64,000 bases of DNA from an uncultured bacterium (GTDB taxonomy: Bacteria; Bacteroidota; Bacteroidia; Bacteroidales; Bacteroidaceae), in contig CAJMQU010000005.1 of assembly GCA_905215555.1 (NCBI GenBank), positions 62,001 to 126,000 on the forward strand, written 5' to 3'. Of the stretch, positions 26,242 through 35,330 are shown piece by piece. Position numbers and translations under genes: made by a program. The notes under the pieces were generated by a model. The model was not told the origin of the DNA, made no database searches, and worked only from the letters and a program-made list of their open reading frames with translations. How positions within the stretch are numbered: position 1 is the first letter of the stretch; each line of letters starts with the position of its first letter.

Positions 26242-29200
26242 ATGAACTTAGCTAAATATGCATTAGACAACACCAAGATTGTCTACTTCTTCCTTGCCGT
26301 GCTGCTCATCGGCGGTATACTGTCGTTCAGCAGTCTGGGAAAGAAAGAAGATGCGCCCTTCGTCATCAAAAGCGCGGTCATCATGACCCGCTATCCGGGG
26401 GCGGAACCTGCCGAGGTGGAACGGCTCATCACCGAACCCATCTCCCGCGAAATACAGTCGATGAACGGCGTGTACAAAATCAAGTCGGAGTCCATGTACG
26501 GACTATCCAAAATAATGTTTGAACTTCAACCCTCCCTGCCTGCAGAATCCATTCCGCAGAAGTGGGACGAACTGCGCCGCAAAGTTCTCAACATACAGCC
26601 GCAACTGCCCTCCGGTGCCTCGACCCCTACGATATCGGATGATTTCGGTGATGTATTCGGCATTTATTACGGTTTGGTGGGCGACGACGGTTTCTCCTAT
26701 GAGGAAATGCGCAACTGGGCGGAACGTATCAAGACCCAAGTCATCACCGCCGACGGTGTAATGAAAGTAGCCCTCTTCGGCACCCAAACCGAAGTGGTGA
26801 ACATCCTCATCTCCGTCAATAAGCTGGCGGGAATGGGCATCGACCCTAAACAATTGGCCAGCCTGCTGCAATCGCAGAACCAGATTATCAATACCGGTGA
26901 AATCAACGCCGGAGAACAGCAATTGCGCATTGTAGCCAACGGAACATACACCACTGTGGACGACATCCGCAACCAAGTGATCACCACCTCCGGCGGACAA
27001 GTGAAACTGGGTGACATTGCCGTCATCGAAAAAGGCTACATGGATCCTCCCTCCAACATCATGCACGTCAACGGACGGCGTGCCATCGGCATCGGTGTCT
27101 CTACCGACCCGGCCAAAGACGTAGTGAAAACAGGCGAACTGGTAGATGCCCGACTGGCAGAACTGCTCCCGCTTATCCCGGTAGGCCTGGAACTTGAAAG
27201 CCTCTACCCCGAAAATGTGATAGCCCGTGAAGCGAACAATGGCTTCATCATCAATCTGGTAGAATCCATCCTGATTGTCATCGTCATCATCATGCTAGTG
27301 ATGGGACTGCGTGCAGGGTTACTTATCGGCAGTTCGCTGATCTTCTCCATCGGCGGCACGCTACTCATCATGTCCTTCCTCGGCGTAGGCCTGAACCGAA
27401 CCTCCCTGGCAGGATTCATCATCGCCATGGGTATGCTGGTGGACAATGCCATCGTAGTGACGGACAATGCGCAGATAGCCATCGCACGAGGGATGGACCG
27501 GCGCCGGGCACTGATAAACGGTGCCACCGGTCCGCAATGGGGATTACTGGGCGCCACATTCATCGCCATCTGCTCCTTCCTGCCGCTCTATCTGGCTCCT
27601 TCGGCCGTAGCGGAAATCGTGAAGCCACTGTTCGTGGTGCTGGCCATTTCCCTAGGATTAAGTTGGGTACTGGCACTTACGCAAACCACAACTTTCGGTA
27701 ACTTCATCCTGAAAGGAAGAGGAGACGAGGAGACGGAGACTGACGAGAAAAACATCTCCCATGACGAGAAAATCTCGTCATCGCCTCATCAGGCACCAAT
27801 CCACCGCGACCCCTATGACAAGCCCTTCTATCACCGTTTTGCTTCTCTTCTCGGGCGGTTGATAAAGAAGAAAGCTCTGGTATTGACGAGCGTCTTCATC
27901 ATCTTTGTCATCTCGCTCGTCATCATGGGGCTGATGCCGCAGAACTTCTTCCCTTCACTGGACAAGCCGTACTTCCGTGCCGACATTTTCTATCCGGACG
28001 GTTACAGCATGCGCGACGTCGAACGGGAAATGCAACAAGTGGAAGCGCATCTGCTGCAACAACCGGAAGTGAAACGAATATCCACTACTTTCGGCAGCAC
28101 GCCACTGCGCTACTATCTGGCTTCCACCTCCGTCGGTCCGAAACCTAACTTTGCCAATATCCTCATTGAACTGACCGACAGCAAGTACACCAAAGAATAT
28201 GAGGAAAACTTCGACCAGTACATGAAAGCCAACTATCCAAATGCCATCACGCGTACTACGCTCTTCAAACTCTCACCCCCTGTGGATGCAGCCATCGAAA
28301 TCGGCTTCATAGGCAACAATATGGATACACTGGTGATGCTGACAGACAAGGCACTGGACATCATGCATCGGGACTCCGGCCTCATCAACGTGCGCAATTC
28401 GTGGGGAAACAAGATACCCGTCTGGCGCCCCGTTTACAGCCCGGAACGTGCTCAGCCTTTGGGCGTTTCCCGACAGAGTATGGCACAGAGCATTCAGATA
28501 GGGACCAACGGCATGACGCTGGGTGAGTATCGCGAAGGAGACCAAGTGTTGCCAATCCTGCTAAAGGACAACACGATAGACTCCTTCCGCATCAACGACC
28601 TGCGCACGCTTCCGGTATTCGGCACCACCAAGGAAACCACCACACTGGAACAAGTGGTCAGTGAGTTCGATTTCCAATATAGGTTCTCTAACGTGAAGGA
28701 TTATAACCGCCAGATGGTAATGATGGCACAAGCCGACCCACGCCGTGGAGTGAATGCCATCGCTGCTTTCAACCGGGTGTGGGAACAGGTACAAAAAGAG
28801 ATACAAGTGCCCGAAGGATACACCATGAAGTATTTCGGAGAACAGGAAAGCCAAGCTGAAAGCAACGCGGCACTGGCAGCAAACCTGCCGCTGACATTTT
28901 TCCTGATGTTCGTCACACTGCTGTTCCTGTTCCGCACGTACCGTAAACCGATTGTCATCTTGTTGATGCTGCCTCTTATCTTCATCGGTATTGTGCTGGG
29001 GTTGCTGGTGCTCGGCAAGTCGTTCGACTTCTTCTCCATCCTCGGTTTGCTGGGATTGATTGGCATGAATATCAAGAATGCCATCGTATTGGTGGACCAG
29101 ATTGATGTGGAAGCTGCTGCCGGAAAGGCACCATTGGATGCGGTGGTGAGTGCCACCGTCAGCCGCATCGTGCCTGTGGCTATGGCTTCGGGAACAACCA

Positions 29201-29343
29201 TCCTCGGCATGCTTCCGTTACTGTTCGACGCTATGTTCGGCGGAATGGCGGCAACTATCATGGGTGGCCTGCTGGTGGCTTCGGCGCTTACGTTGTTCGT
29301 GCTTCCGGTGGCCTATTGCGCGATGCATAAGATAAAAGGATAA
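26242..29343 (+). CDS. RND family efflux pump permease (AcrB-like)
   Basis: A 1033-residue proton-driven inner membrane pump with 12 predicted spans in two homologous halves and two large periplasmic loops. The RND hallmarks are YPGAEPAEVERLITEPIS near the start, the TM4 block GMLVDNAIVVTDNAQIAIA (Asp followed by Asn, not the AcrB Asp pair) and LGLIGMNIKNAIVLVDQIDV in the second half. The cytoplasmic loop between TM6 and TM7 holds a charged, low-complexity insert (residues about 493-520, rich in Glu, Asp, Lys and Ser) encoded by DNA with a perfect 9-base palindrome. Drug-type export is the usual role; the cargo is unknown. Confidence 0.92.
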   Translation: MNLAKYALDNTKIVYFFLAVLLIGGILSFSSLGKKEDAPFVIKSAVIMTRYPGAEPAEVERLITEPISREIQSMNGVYKIKSESMYGLSKIMFELQPSLPAESIPQKWDELRRKVLNIQPQLPSGASTPTISDDFGDVFGIYYGLVGDDGFSYEEMRNWAERIKTQVITADGVMKVALFGTQTEVVNILISVNKLAGMGIDPKQLASLLQSQNQIINTGEINAGEQQLRIVANGTYTTVDDIRNQVITTSGGQVKLGDIAVIEKGYMDPPSNIMHVNGRRAIGIGVSTDPAKDVVKTGELVDARLAELLPLIPVGLELESLYPENVIAREANNGFIINLVESILIVIVIIMLVMGLRAGLLIGSSLIFSIGGTLLIMSFLGVGLNRTSLAGFIIAMGMLVDNAIVVTDNAQIAIARGMDRRRALINGATGPQWGLLGATFIAICSFLPLYLAPSAVAEIVKPLFVVLAISLGLSWVLALTQTTTFGNFILKGRGDEETETDEKNISHDEKISSSPHQAPIHRDPYDKPFYHRFASLLGRLIKKKALVLTSVFIIFVISLVIMGLMPQNFFPSLDKPYFRADIFYPDGYSMRDVEREMQQVEAHLLQQPEVKRISTTFGSTPLRYYLASTSVGPKPNFANILIELTDSKYTKEYEENFDQYMKANYPNAITRTTLFKLSPPVDAAIEIGFIGNNMDTLVMLTDKALDIMHRDSGLINVRNSWGNKIPVWRPVYSPERAQPLGVSRQSMAQSIQIGTNGMTLGEYREGDQVLPILLKDNTIDSFRINDLRTLPVFGTTKETTTLEQVVSEFDFQYRFSNVKDYNRQMVMMAQADPRRGVNAIAAFNRVWEQVQKEIQVPEGYTMKYFGEQESQAESNAALAANLPLTFFLMFVTLLFLFRTYRKPIVILLMLPLIFIGIVLGLLVLGKSFDFFSILGLLGLIGMNIKNAIVLVDQIDVEAAAGKAPLDAVVSATVSRIVPVAMASGTTILGMLPLLFDAMFGGMAATIMGGLLVASALTLFVLPVAYCAMHKIKG

Positions 29344-29417
29344 ATAGAGTGACAAGCTACGCGCGATAAATCATCATTTACCCGCAAAATGTGTAACAAG
29401 AAGAAATATAAGTAATC

Positions 29418-30686
29418 ATGAAGAAGATATTCATACTCACATTACTCTGTTGCTTCGGCATGAAAGCCGCAGCGCAGCAATATCTCAGCCGTGAAGCCTA
29501 TCGCGACCGCGTAGAGGCATACAGCCAGGTGCTGAAACAGCAACGCCTGCAAACCGTAGCAAGTACCGAAGCACGGAAAATCGCTTCTACGGGCTTCCTG
29601 CCGCAAATCGACATCACCGCTGAAGGCACCGCCAACCTCAACCACCTCGACCAGTGGAACAGTCCGAAAGGAGAATACCGGCCCTACACCTATCAGGCCC
29701 TTGCCACCCTGGCGCAACCGCTCTATACCGGCGGTTCACTGATGGCGCAAAAGCAAATGGCGAAAGCCGATGAGGAGCTTTCCCAACTGACCACCGAACT
29801 GACACTCGACCAGATTCACTACCAGAGCGATGCCGTCTATTGGAATGCTTCCGCTGCCCACGCCAGCCTTGAAGCTGCCGCAACCTTTCAGGACATCATA
29901 CAGCGACAGTATGACATCATCCAAGACCGTTTTGACGACGGTGCCATCAGCCGCACCGACCTGCTGATGATTTCCACTCGCCGGAAAGAAGCGGAATTGC
30001 AATACATCAAGGCCCGTCAGAATTATACCCTCGCCCTGCAAAAGCTGAATATCCTCATGGGCGTCTCTCCCGGCACCCCCGTGGACAGTTTGTGCGAAAT
30101 CAGCACTCCCGGCGAACCGGTCACCCCGCTTGGACTCGATGATGTCCTTCCTCGACGTGCCGACTATGCCAGCACCGGGGTCAACATCCTCCGGAGCGAA
30201 GCGCAACGCCATGCCGCACTCAGTAAATACAATCCGCAGGTCAGCATGTTTCTCGCCACCGGATGGGATACGGGTATCACCTACATGGGGCAGGAAATTC
30301 CCCATACGCCCGTGGCAGGCATCAATGTCAGCATCCCTATTTTCCGTTGGGGCGCCCGGTTCAAGACGAACCGACAGCAAAAGGCATATATCAGTATGCA
30401 AAAGCTGCAACAGAGTTACGTCACCGACAACATCCTTGAAGAACTTTCTGCCGCCACAACCAAACTGACGGAAACAGAGCAACAAGTAAAAACCGCCCGC
30501 GAAAATATGACTCTTGCCGAAGAGAACCTGGACCTCGTGACGTTTTCCTATAATGAAGGGAAATCGAGCATGGCTGATGTACTTTCCGCGCAGTTATCGT
30601 GGACACAGGCATATACGAATCTGATAAATGCGCATCTGGCTGCAAAAATGGCAGTGGCGGAATACAGGAAGGTGATTAGTGAATAA
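29418..30686 (+). CDS. TolC family outer membrane efflux channel
   Basis: A 422-residue protein with signal peptide (to AAAQ, about residue 20) and two long helical repeats, as in TolC. Typical blocks are YTYQALATLAQPLYTGGSL, RFDDGAISRTDLLMISTRR, VAGINVSIPIFRWGARFKTN and LVTFSYNEGKSSMADVLSAQ. It completes the tripartite pump with the two genes upstream. It ends before a large inverted repeat shared with the convergent decarboxylase operon. Confidence 0.92.
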   Translation: MKKIFILTLLCCFGMKAAAQQYLSREAYRDRVEAYSQVLKQQRLQTVASTEARKIASTGFLPQIDITAEGTANLNHLDQWNSPKGEYRPYTYQALATLAQPLYTGGSLMAQKQMAKADEELSQLTTELTLDQIHYQSDAVYWNASAAHASLEAAATFQDIIQRQYDIIQDRFDDGAISRTDLLMISTRRKEAELQYIKARQNYTLALQKLNILMGVSPGTPVDSLCEISTPGEPVTPLGLDDVLPRRADYASTGVNILRSEAQRHAALSKYNPQVSMFLATGWDTGITYMGQEIPHTPVAGINVSIPIFRWGARFKTNRQQKAYISMQKLQQSYVTDNILEELSAATTKLTETEQQVKTARENMTLAEENLDLVTFSYNEGKSSMADVLSAQLSWTQAYTNLINAHLAAKMAVAEYRKVISE

Positions 30687-30721
30687 ACGAATCAGACGCG
30701 GATAATGAATCCCCAAACAAA

Positions 30722-30807
30722 AGTATCTGTCATTCTGAACGTAGCTGAAGGGTATCTTCTTATTGCAAGAGAAGATCCTCTGACTACGGCTCAAAATGAC
30801 AGATACT
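30722..30807. repeat. Long imperfect inverted repeat between tolC-like gene and decarboxylase operon
   Basis: Arms 30722-30744 (AGTATCTGTCATTCTGAACG...) and 30784-30807 (...AAAATGACAGATACT) pair, and inner segments around ATCTTCT and AGAAGAT extend the stem. The core TGTCATTCTGAAC resembles the dispersed intergenic repeats seen in many genomes. It lies between two convergent operons and may terminate both. Confidence 0.75.
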
Positions 30808-30834
30808 AAATATTTGAGAGAGCCTTGATAACTC

Positions 30835-32070
30835 TTATCCCAGGAACGAAATCAGCACACCCGCCGCTACAGCCGAACCGATAACACCGGATATATTGCT
30901 GGACATACAGTAATTCAGTACGTGGTTCTTAGGGTCGTACTTCGTGGCAATCTCGTTACATACACGACTTGCCATCGGCACAGCACTCAGCCCTGTTGCA
31001 CCAATCAGCGGATTAATCTTCTTCTTGCTGAACAGATTGAACAGTTTCACAAAGAAGATACCACCTGTGATAGAAAGTGCAAAAGCAAGGAAACCACCGA
31101 TTACAATGCCGATAGTCGTCCAGTTCAGGAACGCCGCACTCGTCATTGTGGCACCTACACTCAGCCCTAAGAAAATAGTAGCTGCATTCATAATGCTGTT
31201 AGCCGCCGCATCAAACAAACGGCTGGTATCAGAACCGATTTCCTTAATCAGGTTACCGAACATCAACATACCAATCAAAGGCACTGCCGTCGGCACAAAA
31301 AGGGCAACAACCGTAGTCACTGCTATCGGGAAGATAATCTTCAGCACACGCAGGTTCTTTATCTCGGTTTTCGAAGGATAGAGTTTTTCCTGTTCCTTCA
31401 TATTGATCATCAGTTCCTTCTTGGTACAGAAGATTTTCACCACCAGCGGGATGATCACCGGCACCAATGCCATGTAAGAGTAGGCTGCGATGGCAATCGG
31501 CCCCAGCAGATGCGGAGCCAGCTTGATAGTCGTGAAGATAGCCGTGGGACCGTCGGCACCACCGATAATGCCCAGTGCACCTGCCTCCTGTGGAGTGAAA
31601 CCTATCATTACAGCACATAGCAGCACTGTGAAAATACCCAACTGTGCAGCAGCCCCGAATATAGAGAGACGCAGGTTGCGAAGCATCGGCCCGAAGTCCG
31701 TCATAGCACCTACCCCCATGAAGATGATAGGCGGCAGGAAACCTGTCTTAATCAACATATAGTAGATGAAGTTCATCAGTCCCAGGTCGTGCGCAATCTC
31801 ATGCAGCGGCATTTCCCAGATGTTCTTCAACTCATTTCCGACCAAAACCATTCCATTTTCATCTGCCTGGATAACCCCCATATCGCCGCCGGGAAAGTTG
31901 GCAATGAGCACACCGAAGGCAATGGGCACCAGCAGCAACGGTTCGTAGTGCTTCTTGATACCCAGGTACAGCAGGATGAAAGCAATGGCATACATCACCA
32001 GAAACGACGGGTCGGCAATGATGTTGCTGAACGCCGTCATATCGTAGAGTTTTGCAAATATTTCTTCCAT
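30835..32070 (-). CDS. oadB: Na+-translocating decarboxylase, beta subunit (OadB family)
   Basis: A 411-residue inner membrane protein with about 10-11 spans. It couples decarboxylation of carboxybiotin to export of Na+. Family blocks are FMGVGAMTDFGPMLRNLRLS, GFTPQEAGALGIIGGADGPT with AIFTT (the conserved Na+-site region), YSYMALVPVIIPLV, FGNLIKEIGSDTSRL and NCYMSSN-type C-terminal sequence YCMSSNISGVIGSAVAAG. It follows the alpha subunit gene by six bases, last in the operon. Confidence 0.93.
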   Translation of the reverse strand: MEEIFAKLYDMTAFSNIIADPSFLVMYAIAFILLYLGIKKHYEPLLLVPIAFGVLIANFPGGDMGVIQADENGMVLVGNELKNIWEMPLHEIAHDLGLMNFIYYMLIKTGFLPPIIFMGVGAMTDFGPMLRNLRLSIFGAAAQLGIFTVLLCAVMIGFTPQEAGALGIIGGADGPTAIFTTIKLAPHLLGPIAIAAYSYMALVPVIIPLVVKIFCTKKELMINMKEQEKLYPSKTEIKNLRVLKIIFPIAVTTVVALFVPTAVPLIGMLMFGNLIKEIGSDTSRLFDAAANSIMNAATIFLGLSVGATMTSAAFLNWTTIGIVIGGFLAFALSITGGIFFVKLFNLFSKKKINPLIGATGLSAVPMASRVCNEIATKYDPKNHVLNYCMSSNISGVIGSAVAAGVLISFLG

Positions 32071-32076
32071 CGCTGT

Positions 32077-33912
32077 TTATCCTATCTTCATTAATACATC
32101 ATCTTCTGAAACAGAGTCACCCGGAGTGGCGCAAATAGCCGTGATTGTCCCGTCAAAGTCGGCACGGATGGCATTGTACGTCTTCATGGCTTCAATGTAG
32201 CAAAGCAGGTCACCCTTCTTCACCTTGTCGCCCACCTTCACCGGAGTTTCCTGGGCATTCTTCGTCAGGAAGAACTTGCCTTCCAAAGGAGCCGGAACGT
32301 CTTGTCCTTCGCCTGCAGGAGCTTCCACTTTGGCCGTGGCATCTGCAGGCAGGTCGATGTCACCGTAAGCCACCGTCACGCGGTAGGCCTGCCCGTCCAC
32401 CTGTACGGTGAGCGTTTTCGGTTTGGCATCATCCAGCGGTGATTTGTTAAGTTCCGCTTTCCGCTTCTCAACGTCTGCCAGGAAGTCTTCTTTAGCTTTA
32501 CCGCTCTTATAAGCCTCGTATTGCGCCGGATGCATGGCGTATTCGAAGAGTTCTTCGTCGTCCTCGCCCAAATCCCATTTGTTCTCTTTCATCATCTTGC
32601 GATACTTGTCGAGCGCATCCGGATAGTTATCCTGCGGATTGCCTGTGAAGAACTTACGGCCTTCGCGTTCGGCTTTCTCTATAAGTTCGGGAGCCAGCGC
32701 GCCCGGCAACTTACCTGCCTTGCCCAACAGCATATCCCAGATGTCATCGGCAATCATACCCCAACGCTCCTTGCCTTTCTCCATGGCAATCACGTTCATC
32801 ATTGCCAGGTTCTTGACGTACTGGCTAAACGGAGTCACCAACGGAGGATAACCTACGCGCGGCCATACGTAAGCCACTTCATTAAACAGCTTGATGAGCA
32901 ACTGATCCTGCGTCATAAACGGCAGGTTGCGTTTTGCCTTATATTTATTGATAGATTCCAGATTGGATTCCAGGTCGGCCATAAGGCTACCCATCATACC
33001 GCCCGGAAGTCCCGGACCAATCAGCAGGGAGTTCATCAAGCGGTTCTTCGGGCTGATGTACAGACCGAGGAAGTCGTCCATAAATTCCTGAATGAGGGCG
33101 CGCACTTTCATGTACGCTTCCATATTCACTTCCGGCACTTGGAAGCCTGCGTCTTTCAACATTGCCTGCACACTCAGCAGGTCGGCGTGTCCTGTACCCC
33201 AGGATAGCGGTTCCATACCTACGTCGATGTAGTCGCAACCTGCCTCGCATACTTCGAGGATGCTTGCCATATTGAAGCCGGGACCGGCATGACTATGATA
33301 CTGGATAGGGATTTCGGGATGTGCAGCCTTGATATTAGCCACAATCTTACCCAGTGATACCGGACGTCCGATACCTGCCATATCTTTGATACAGATTTCA
33401 TCGGCGCCCGCCTTGATGAGTTCTAACGCCATATTGGTGTAGTATTCTACCGTATGGATGGGTGAATGGGTGATACAGAGCGAACACTGGGAAATCATTC
33501 CGGCTTCTTTAGCGTAAGCGATGGAAGGAATAATGTTACGGGTATCGTTCAGTCCACAGAATGTACGTGTGATGTCCGTCCCCTGCACTTTCTTCACTTT
33601 ATAGAACAGCTTACGCACGTCGGCAGGTACGGGGCTCATACGCAGACCGTTCAGTGCGCGGTCCAGCATGTGAGTTTGTATACCGGCTTCATGGAAGGGT
33701 TTCGTCCACGCACGCACAGCCTTATTAGGATTCTCACCAAACAATAAATTTACCTGTTCAAAACCTCCTCCATTCGTTTCCACGCGGGCAAAACAGCCCA
33801 TCTCAACAATAGCGGGAGCAACCTTCACCAGCTGGTCTACGCGGGGCACATATTTTCCGGCACTCTGCCACATGTCCCTGAATACCAAGCTGAACTTAAT
33901 TTCTTTTTTCAT
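32077..33912 (-). CDS. oadA: Biotin-dependent decarboxylase alpha subunit with biotin carrier domain (OadA-like)
   Basis: A 611-residue soluble protein. Residues about 1-300 form the carboxyltransferase barrel, with CIKDMAG holding the Lys that is carbamylated in this family and YHSHAGPGF holding the metal-binding His pair. A conserved carboxylase region and linker follow, then a biotinyl domain with IEAMKT (Lys577). It moves CO2 from a 2-oxo acid to biotin, which the beta subunit then decarboxylates. The usual RDAHQS near the N-terminus is RDMWQS here (Trp for His, residue 15), so oxaloacetate as substrate is likely but not certain. Middle gene of the operon. Confidence 0.88.
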   Translation of the reverse strand: MKKEIKFSLVFRDMWQSAGKYVPRVDQLVKVAPAIVEMGCFARVETNGGGFEQVNLLFGENPNKAVRAWTKPFHEAGIQTHMLDRALNGLRMSPVPADVRKLFYKVKKVQGTDITRTFCGLNDTRNIIPSIAYAKEAGMISQCSLCITHSPIHTVEYYTNMALELIKAGADEICIKDMAGIGRPVSLGKIVANIKAAHPEIPIQYHSHAGPGFNMASILEVCEAGCDYIDVGMEPLSWGTGHADLLSVQAMLKDAGFQVPEVNMEAYMKVRALIQEFMDDFLGLYISPKNRLMNSLLIGPGLPGGMMGSLMADLESNLESINKYKAKRNLPFMTQDQLLIKLFNEVAYVWPRVGYPPLVTPFSQYVKNLAMMNVIAMEKGKERWGMIADDIWDMLLGKAGKLPGALAPELIEKAEREGRKFFTGNPQDNYPDALDKYRKMMKENKWDLGEDDEELFEYAMHPAQYEAYKSGKAKEDFLADVEKRKAELNKSPLDDAKPKTLTVQVDGQAYRVTVAYGDIDLPADATAKVEAPAGEGQDVPAPLEGKFFLTKNAQETPVKVGDKVKKGDLLCYIEAMKTYNAIRADFDGTITAICATPGDSVSEDDVLMKIG

Positions 33913-33950
33913 ACTAAATAAATAGATGTGTGTTTTTTATTAAAAGATTA

Positions 33951-34211
33951 TCATTTTATTTTCTCGACTTTAGCCACTTTACCCTTGCCTTGTGTCACCA
34001 CCGTTACAGCGGCACTGATAGCAGCCATTATGTTTCCGGGAATTGCCGCGGGACCTTGCGCGCCTTTCTTATCCGGCACCACCTCTTCGGGGGCATACTT
34101 GTTTACCAGAAGAATAAGTCCTTTACCTAAGTTGATTACAATCAGCAGGATACAGAACACTGTTACCATACCTACCACCATCAGCAGAAGCGCTGTATTG
34201 ATATTTTCCAT
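33951..34211 (-). CDS. oadG: Decarboxylase gamma subunit (OadG family)
   Basis: An 86-residue protein with one N-terminal membrane span (ALLLMVVGMVTVFCILLIVI) followed by a charged tail, the usual build of OadG, which holds the alpha and beta subunits together. It is the first gene of the gamma-alpha-beta operon and starts near 34211; the alpha gene begins 38 bases after its end. The C-terminal half is not strongly conserved in the family, so the call rests on topology and position. Confidence 0.85.
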   Translation of the reverse strand: MENINTALLLMVVGMVTVFCILLIVINLGKGLILLVNKYAPEEVVPDKKGAQGPAAIPGNIMAAISAAVTVVTQGKGKVAKVEKIK

Positions 34212-34309
34212 ATTATAAATTATTAGTTATTCAGCCTGTTTTACAAAAAATCGTCCGAAATTAGCGAATATTTATAGAAGAAAGGCAGAAAAAAATGATA
34301 AAAGATGCT

Positions 34310-34351
34310 AAAACAAAAGTTCCCGCACTGCCGGAAGGGGCTGTACGGGAA
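34310..34351 (-). terminator. Probable terminator of the HU-like gene
   Basis: TTCCCGCACTGCC and GGGCTGTACGGGAA (34320-34351) form a stem with a short loop. Read on the minus strand the stem is followed by ACTTTTGTTTT, giving a U-rich tail. It lies 54 bases beyond the stop of the HU-like gene. Confidence 0.6.
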
Positions 34352-34404
34352 GCATTTATCACAATCGTGTGTCAGAATACGAAAACTTGCGGGGATGGGG
34401 CGAA

Positions 34405-34893
34405 TCAGCCCAACGGATTCTCGTCGACGCCGCCACCGGAACCGCCTTGATTGCCACCATCGGTGTTACCACCGGAAGTGTTGCCATTGGCAAGCTTCTC
34501 TATATCCGTCCAGTCAACATCCACATCCACCATAGAGCGGGTGGTAATCTGCTTACTAGTGCTGCGTTTCACTTCAGGAATGAAACGTACACGTATACCG
34601 TTAATCTGTCCAGAATTTACTTCAGCAGCCGTAGCAACTCCTTTTTTATTCGCAGCAGCGGTATAGTAGAAAGTACCTACACCCTCAATCTTCACCGTAC
34701 GCCCCATAGCCATATAGTCGGCCATTACGCTTCCTAAATTTTTCAGCACAGCATACGTATCACCGCGGGTGACGGTAGAGAGTAAAGACAGTTTGTCCGC
34801 TACCTTGTCAGTAGTAATAGGTGTACCGGTAGTTATTGCTTTCGGATACCACAAATCATTCAGTTTCGATTGAAATTTCTTGTAAAATGCCAT
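34405..34893 (-). CDS. HU-like DNA-binding protein with DENPLG tail
   Basis: A 162-residue protein of the Bacteroides HU-like (IHF/HU superfamily) type. The fold is suggested by the helical N-terminus, LGSVMADYMAMGRTVKIEGV and GTFYYTAAANKKG, where the GVGTF turn leads to the beta arms. The C-terminus is a low-complexity Gly/Asn linker closing with GGGVDENPLG. A second HU-like protein at 59808-60317 ends in the same ten residues although the rest differs. Expected role is nucleoid binding or local DNA bending. It is transcribed alone from a promoter about 130 bases upstream. Confidence 0.85.
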   Translation of the reverse strand: MAFYKKFQSKLNDLWYPKAITTGTPITTDKVADKLSLLSTVTRGDTYAVLKNLGSVMADYMAMGRTVKIEGVGTFYYTAAANKKGVATAAEVNSGQINGIRVRFIPEVKRSTSKQITTRSMVDVDVDWTDIEKLANGNTSGGNTDGGNQGGSGGGVDENPLG

Positions 34894-35021
34894 AGTAATA
34901 ATGTTTTTAAATGATTAATTAATAATGTATATCTGATTTCTCTTGTCTCACCCGAGAAGCAAACGTTTTCACCGTGAGGCCTCAACGATTCAGCTATCTG
35001 CTTTTCTCAAATTCGATGTTG

Positions 35022-35053
35022 CAAAGTTAGGGGGGAAAGCAAGAGAAAACAAG
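35022..35053 (-). promoter_or_regulatory. Promoter of the HU-like gene
   Basis: Minus strand: CTTG (35050-35053), 20-base spacer, TAACTTTG (35022-35029). The -7 box is exact and the -33 has one mismatch. It implies a 5' untranslated region of about 125 bases, long for this genome. Confidence 0.6.
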
Positions 35054-35330
35054 GAAATGACATCTACAACCATTTTTAATAAATCATTCATAAACAACAT
35101 GTTACAAAACACACATCTCTACAAGGGAGAAAAGACTTAAAAACAGGGGAAACAGGAATATCATGGCAATCTCTACAGATAAGAGACGTAAAGCACTGAT
35201 AATGAATGGTGGCATTCAAAACGGTCTCTACAACAAGGAAATTGCGATTCATCATTACGCCAACCCTTAATCAGCATCAGGTATTTAAGTTTCGCATGTG
35301 CTCAACTTAAATTAGGTTATACATACAAGG
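35054..35330. other. Intergenic stretch without a supported gene
   Basis: Between the HU-like gene's promoter and the end of rhuM. The only coding hint is a 35-codon frame at 35164-35271 on the plus strand (MAISTDKRRKAL..., with AGGA seven bases before the ATG). It matches nothing I recognise and I do not call it. The rest is AT-rich without evident repeats. Confidence 0.5.

Noticed and set aside
29736..30485. 249-codon minus-strand frame across the TolC-like gene
   Set aside because: Shadow of the real coding strand; no promoter, no domain.
35164..35271. 35-codon frame before rhuM as a small protein gene
   Set aside because: It has an AGGA upstream but no promoter match and no recognisable family; kept only as a remark.
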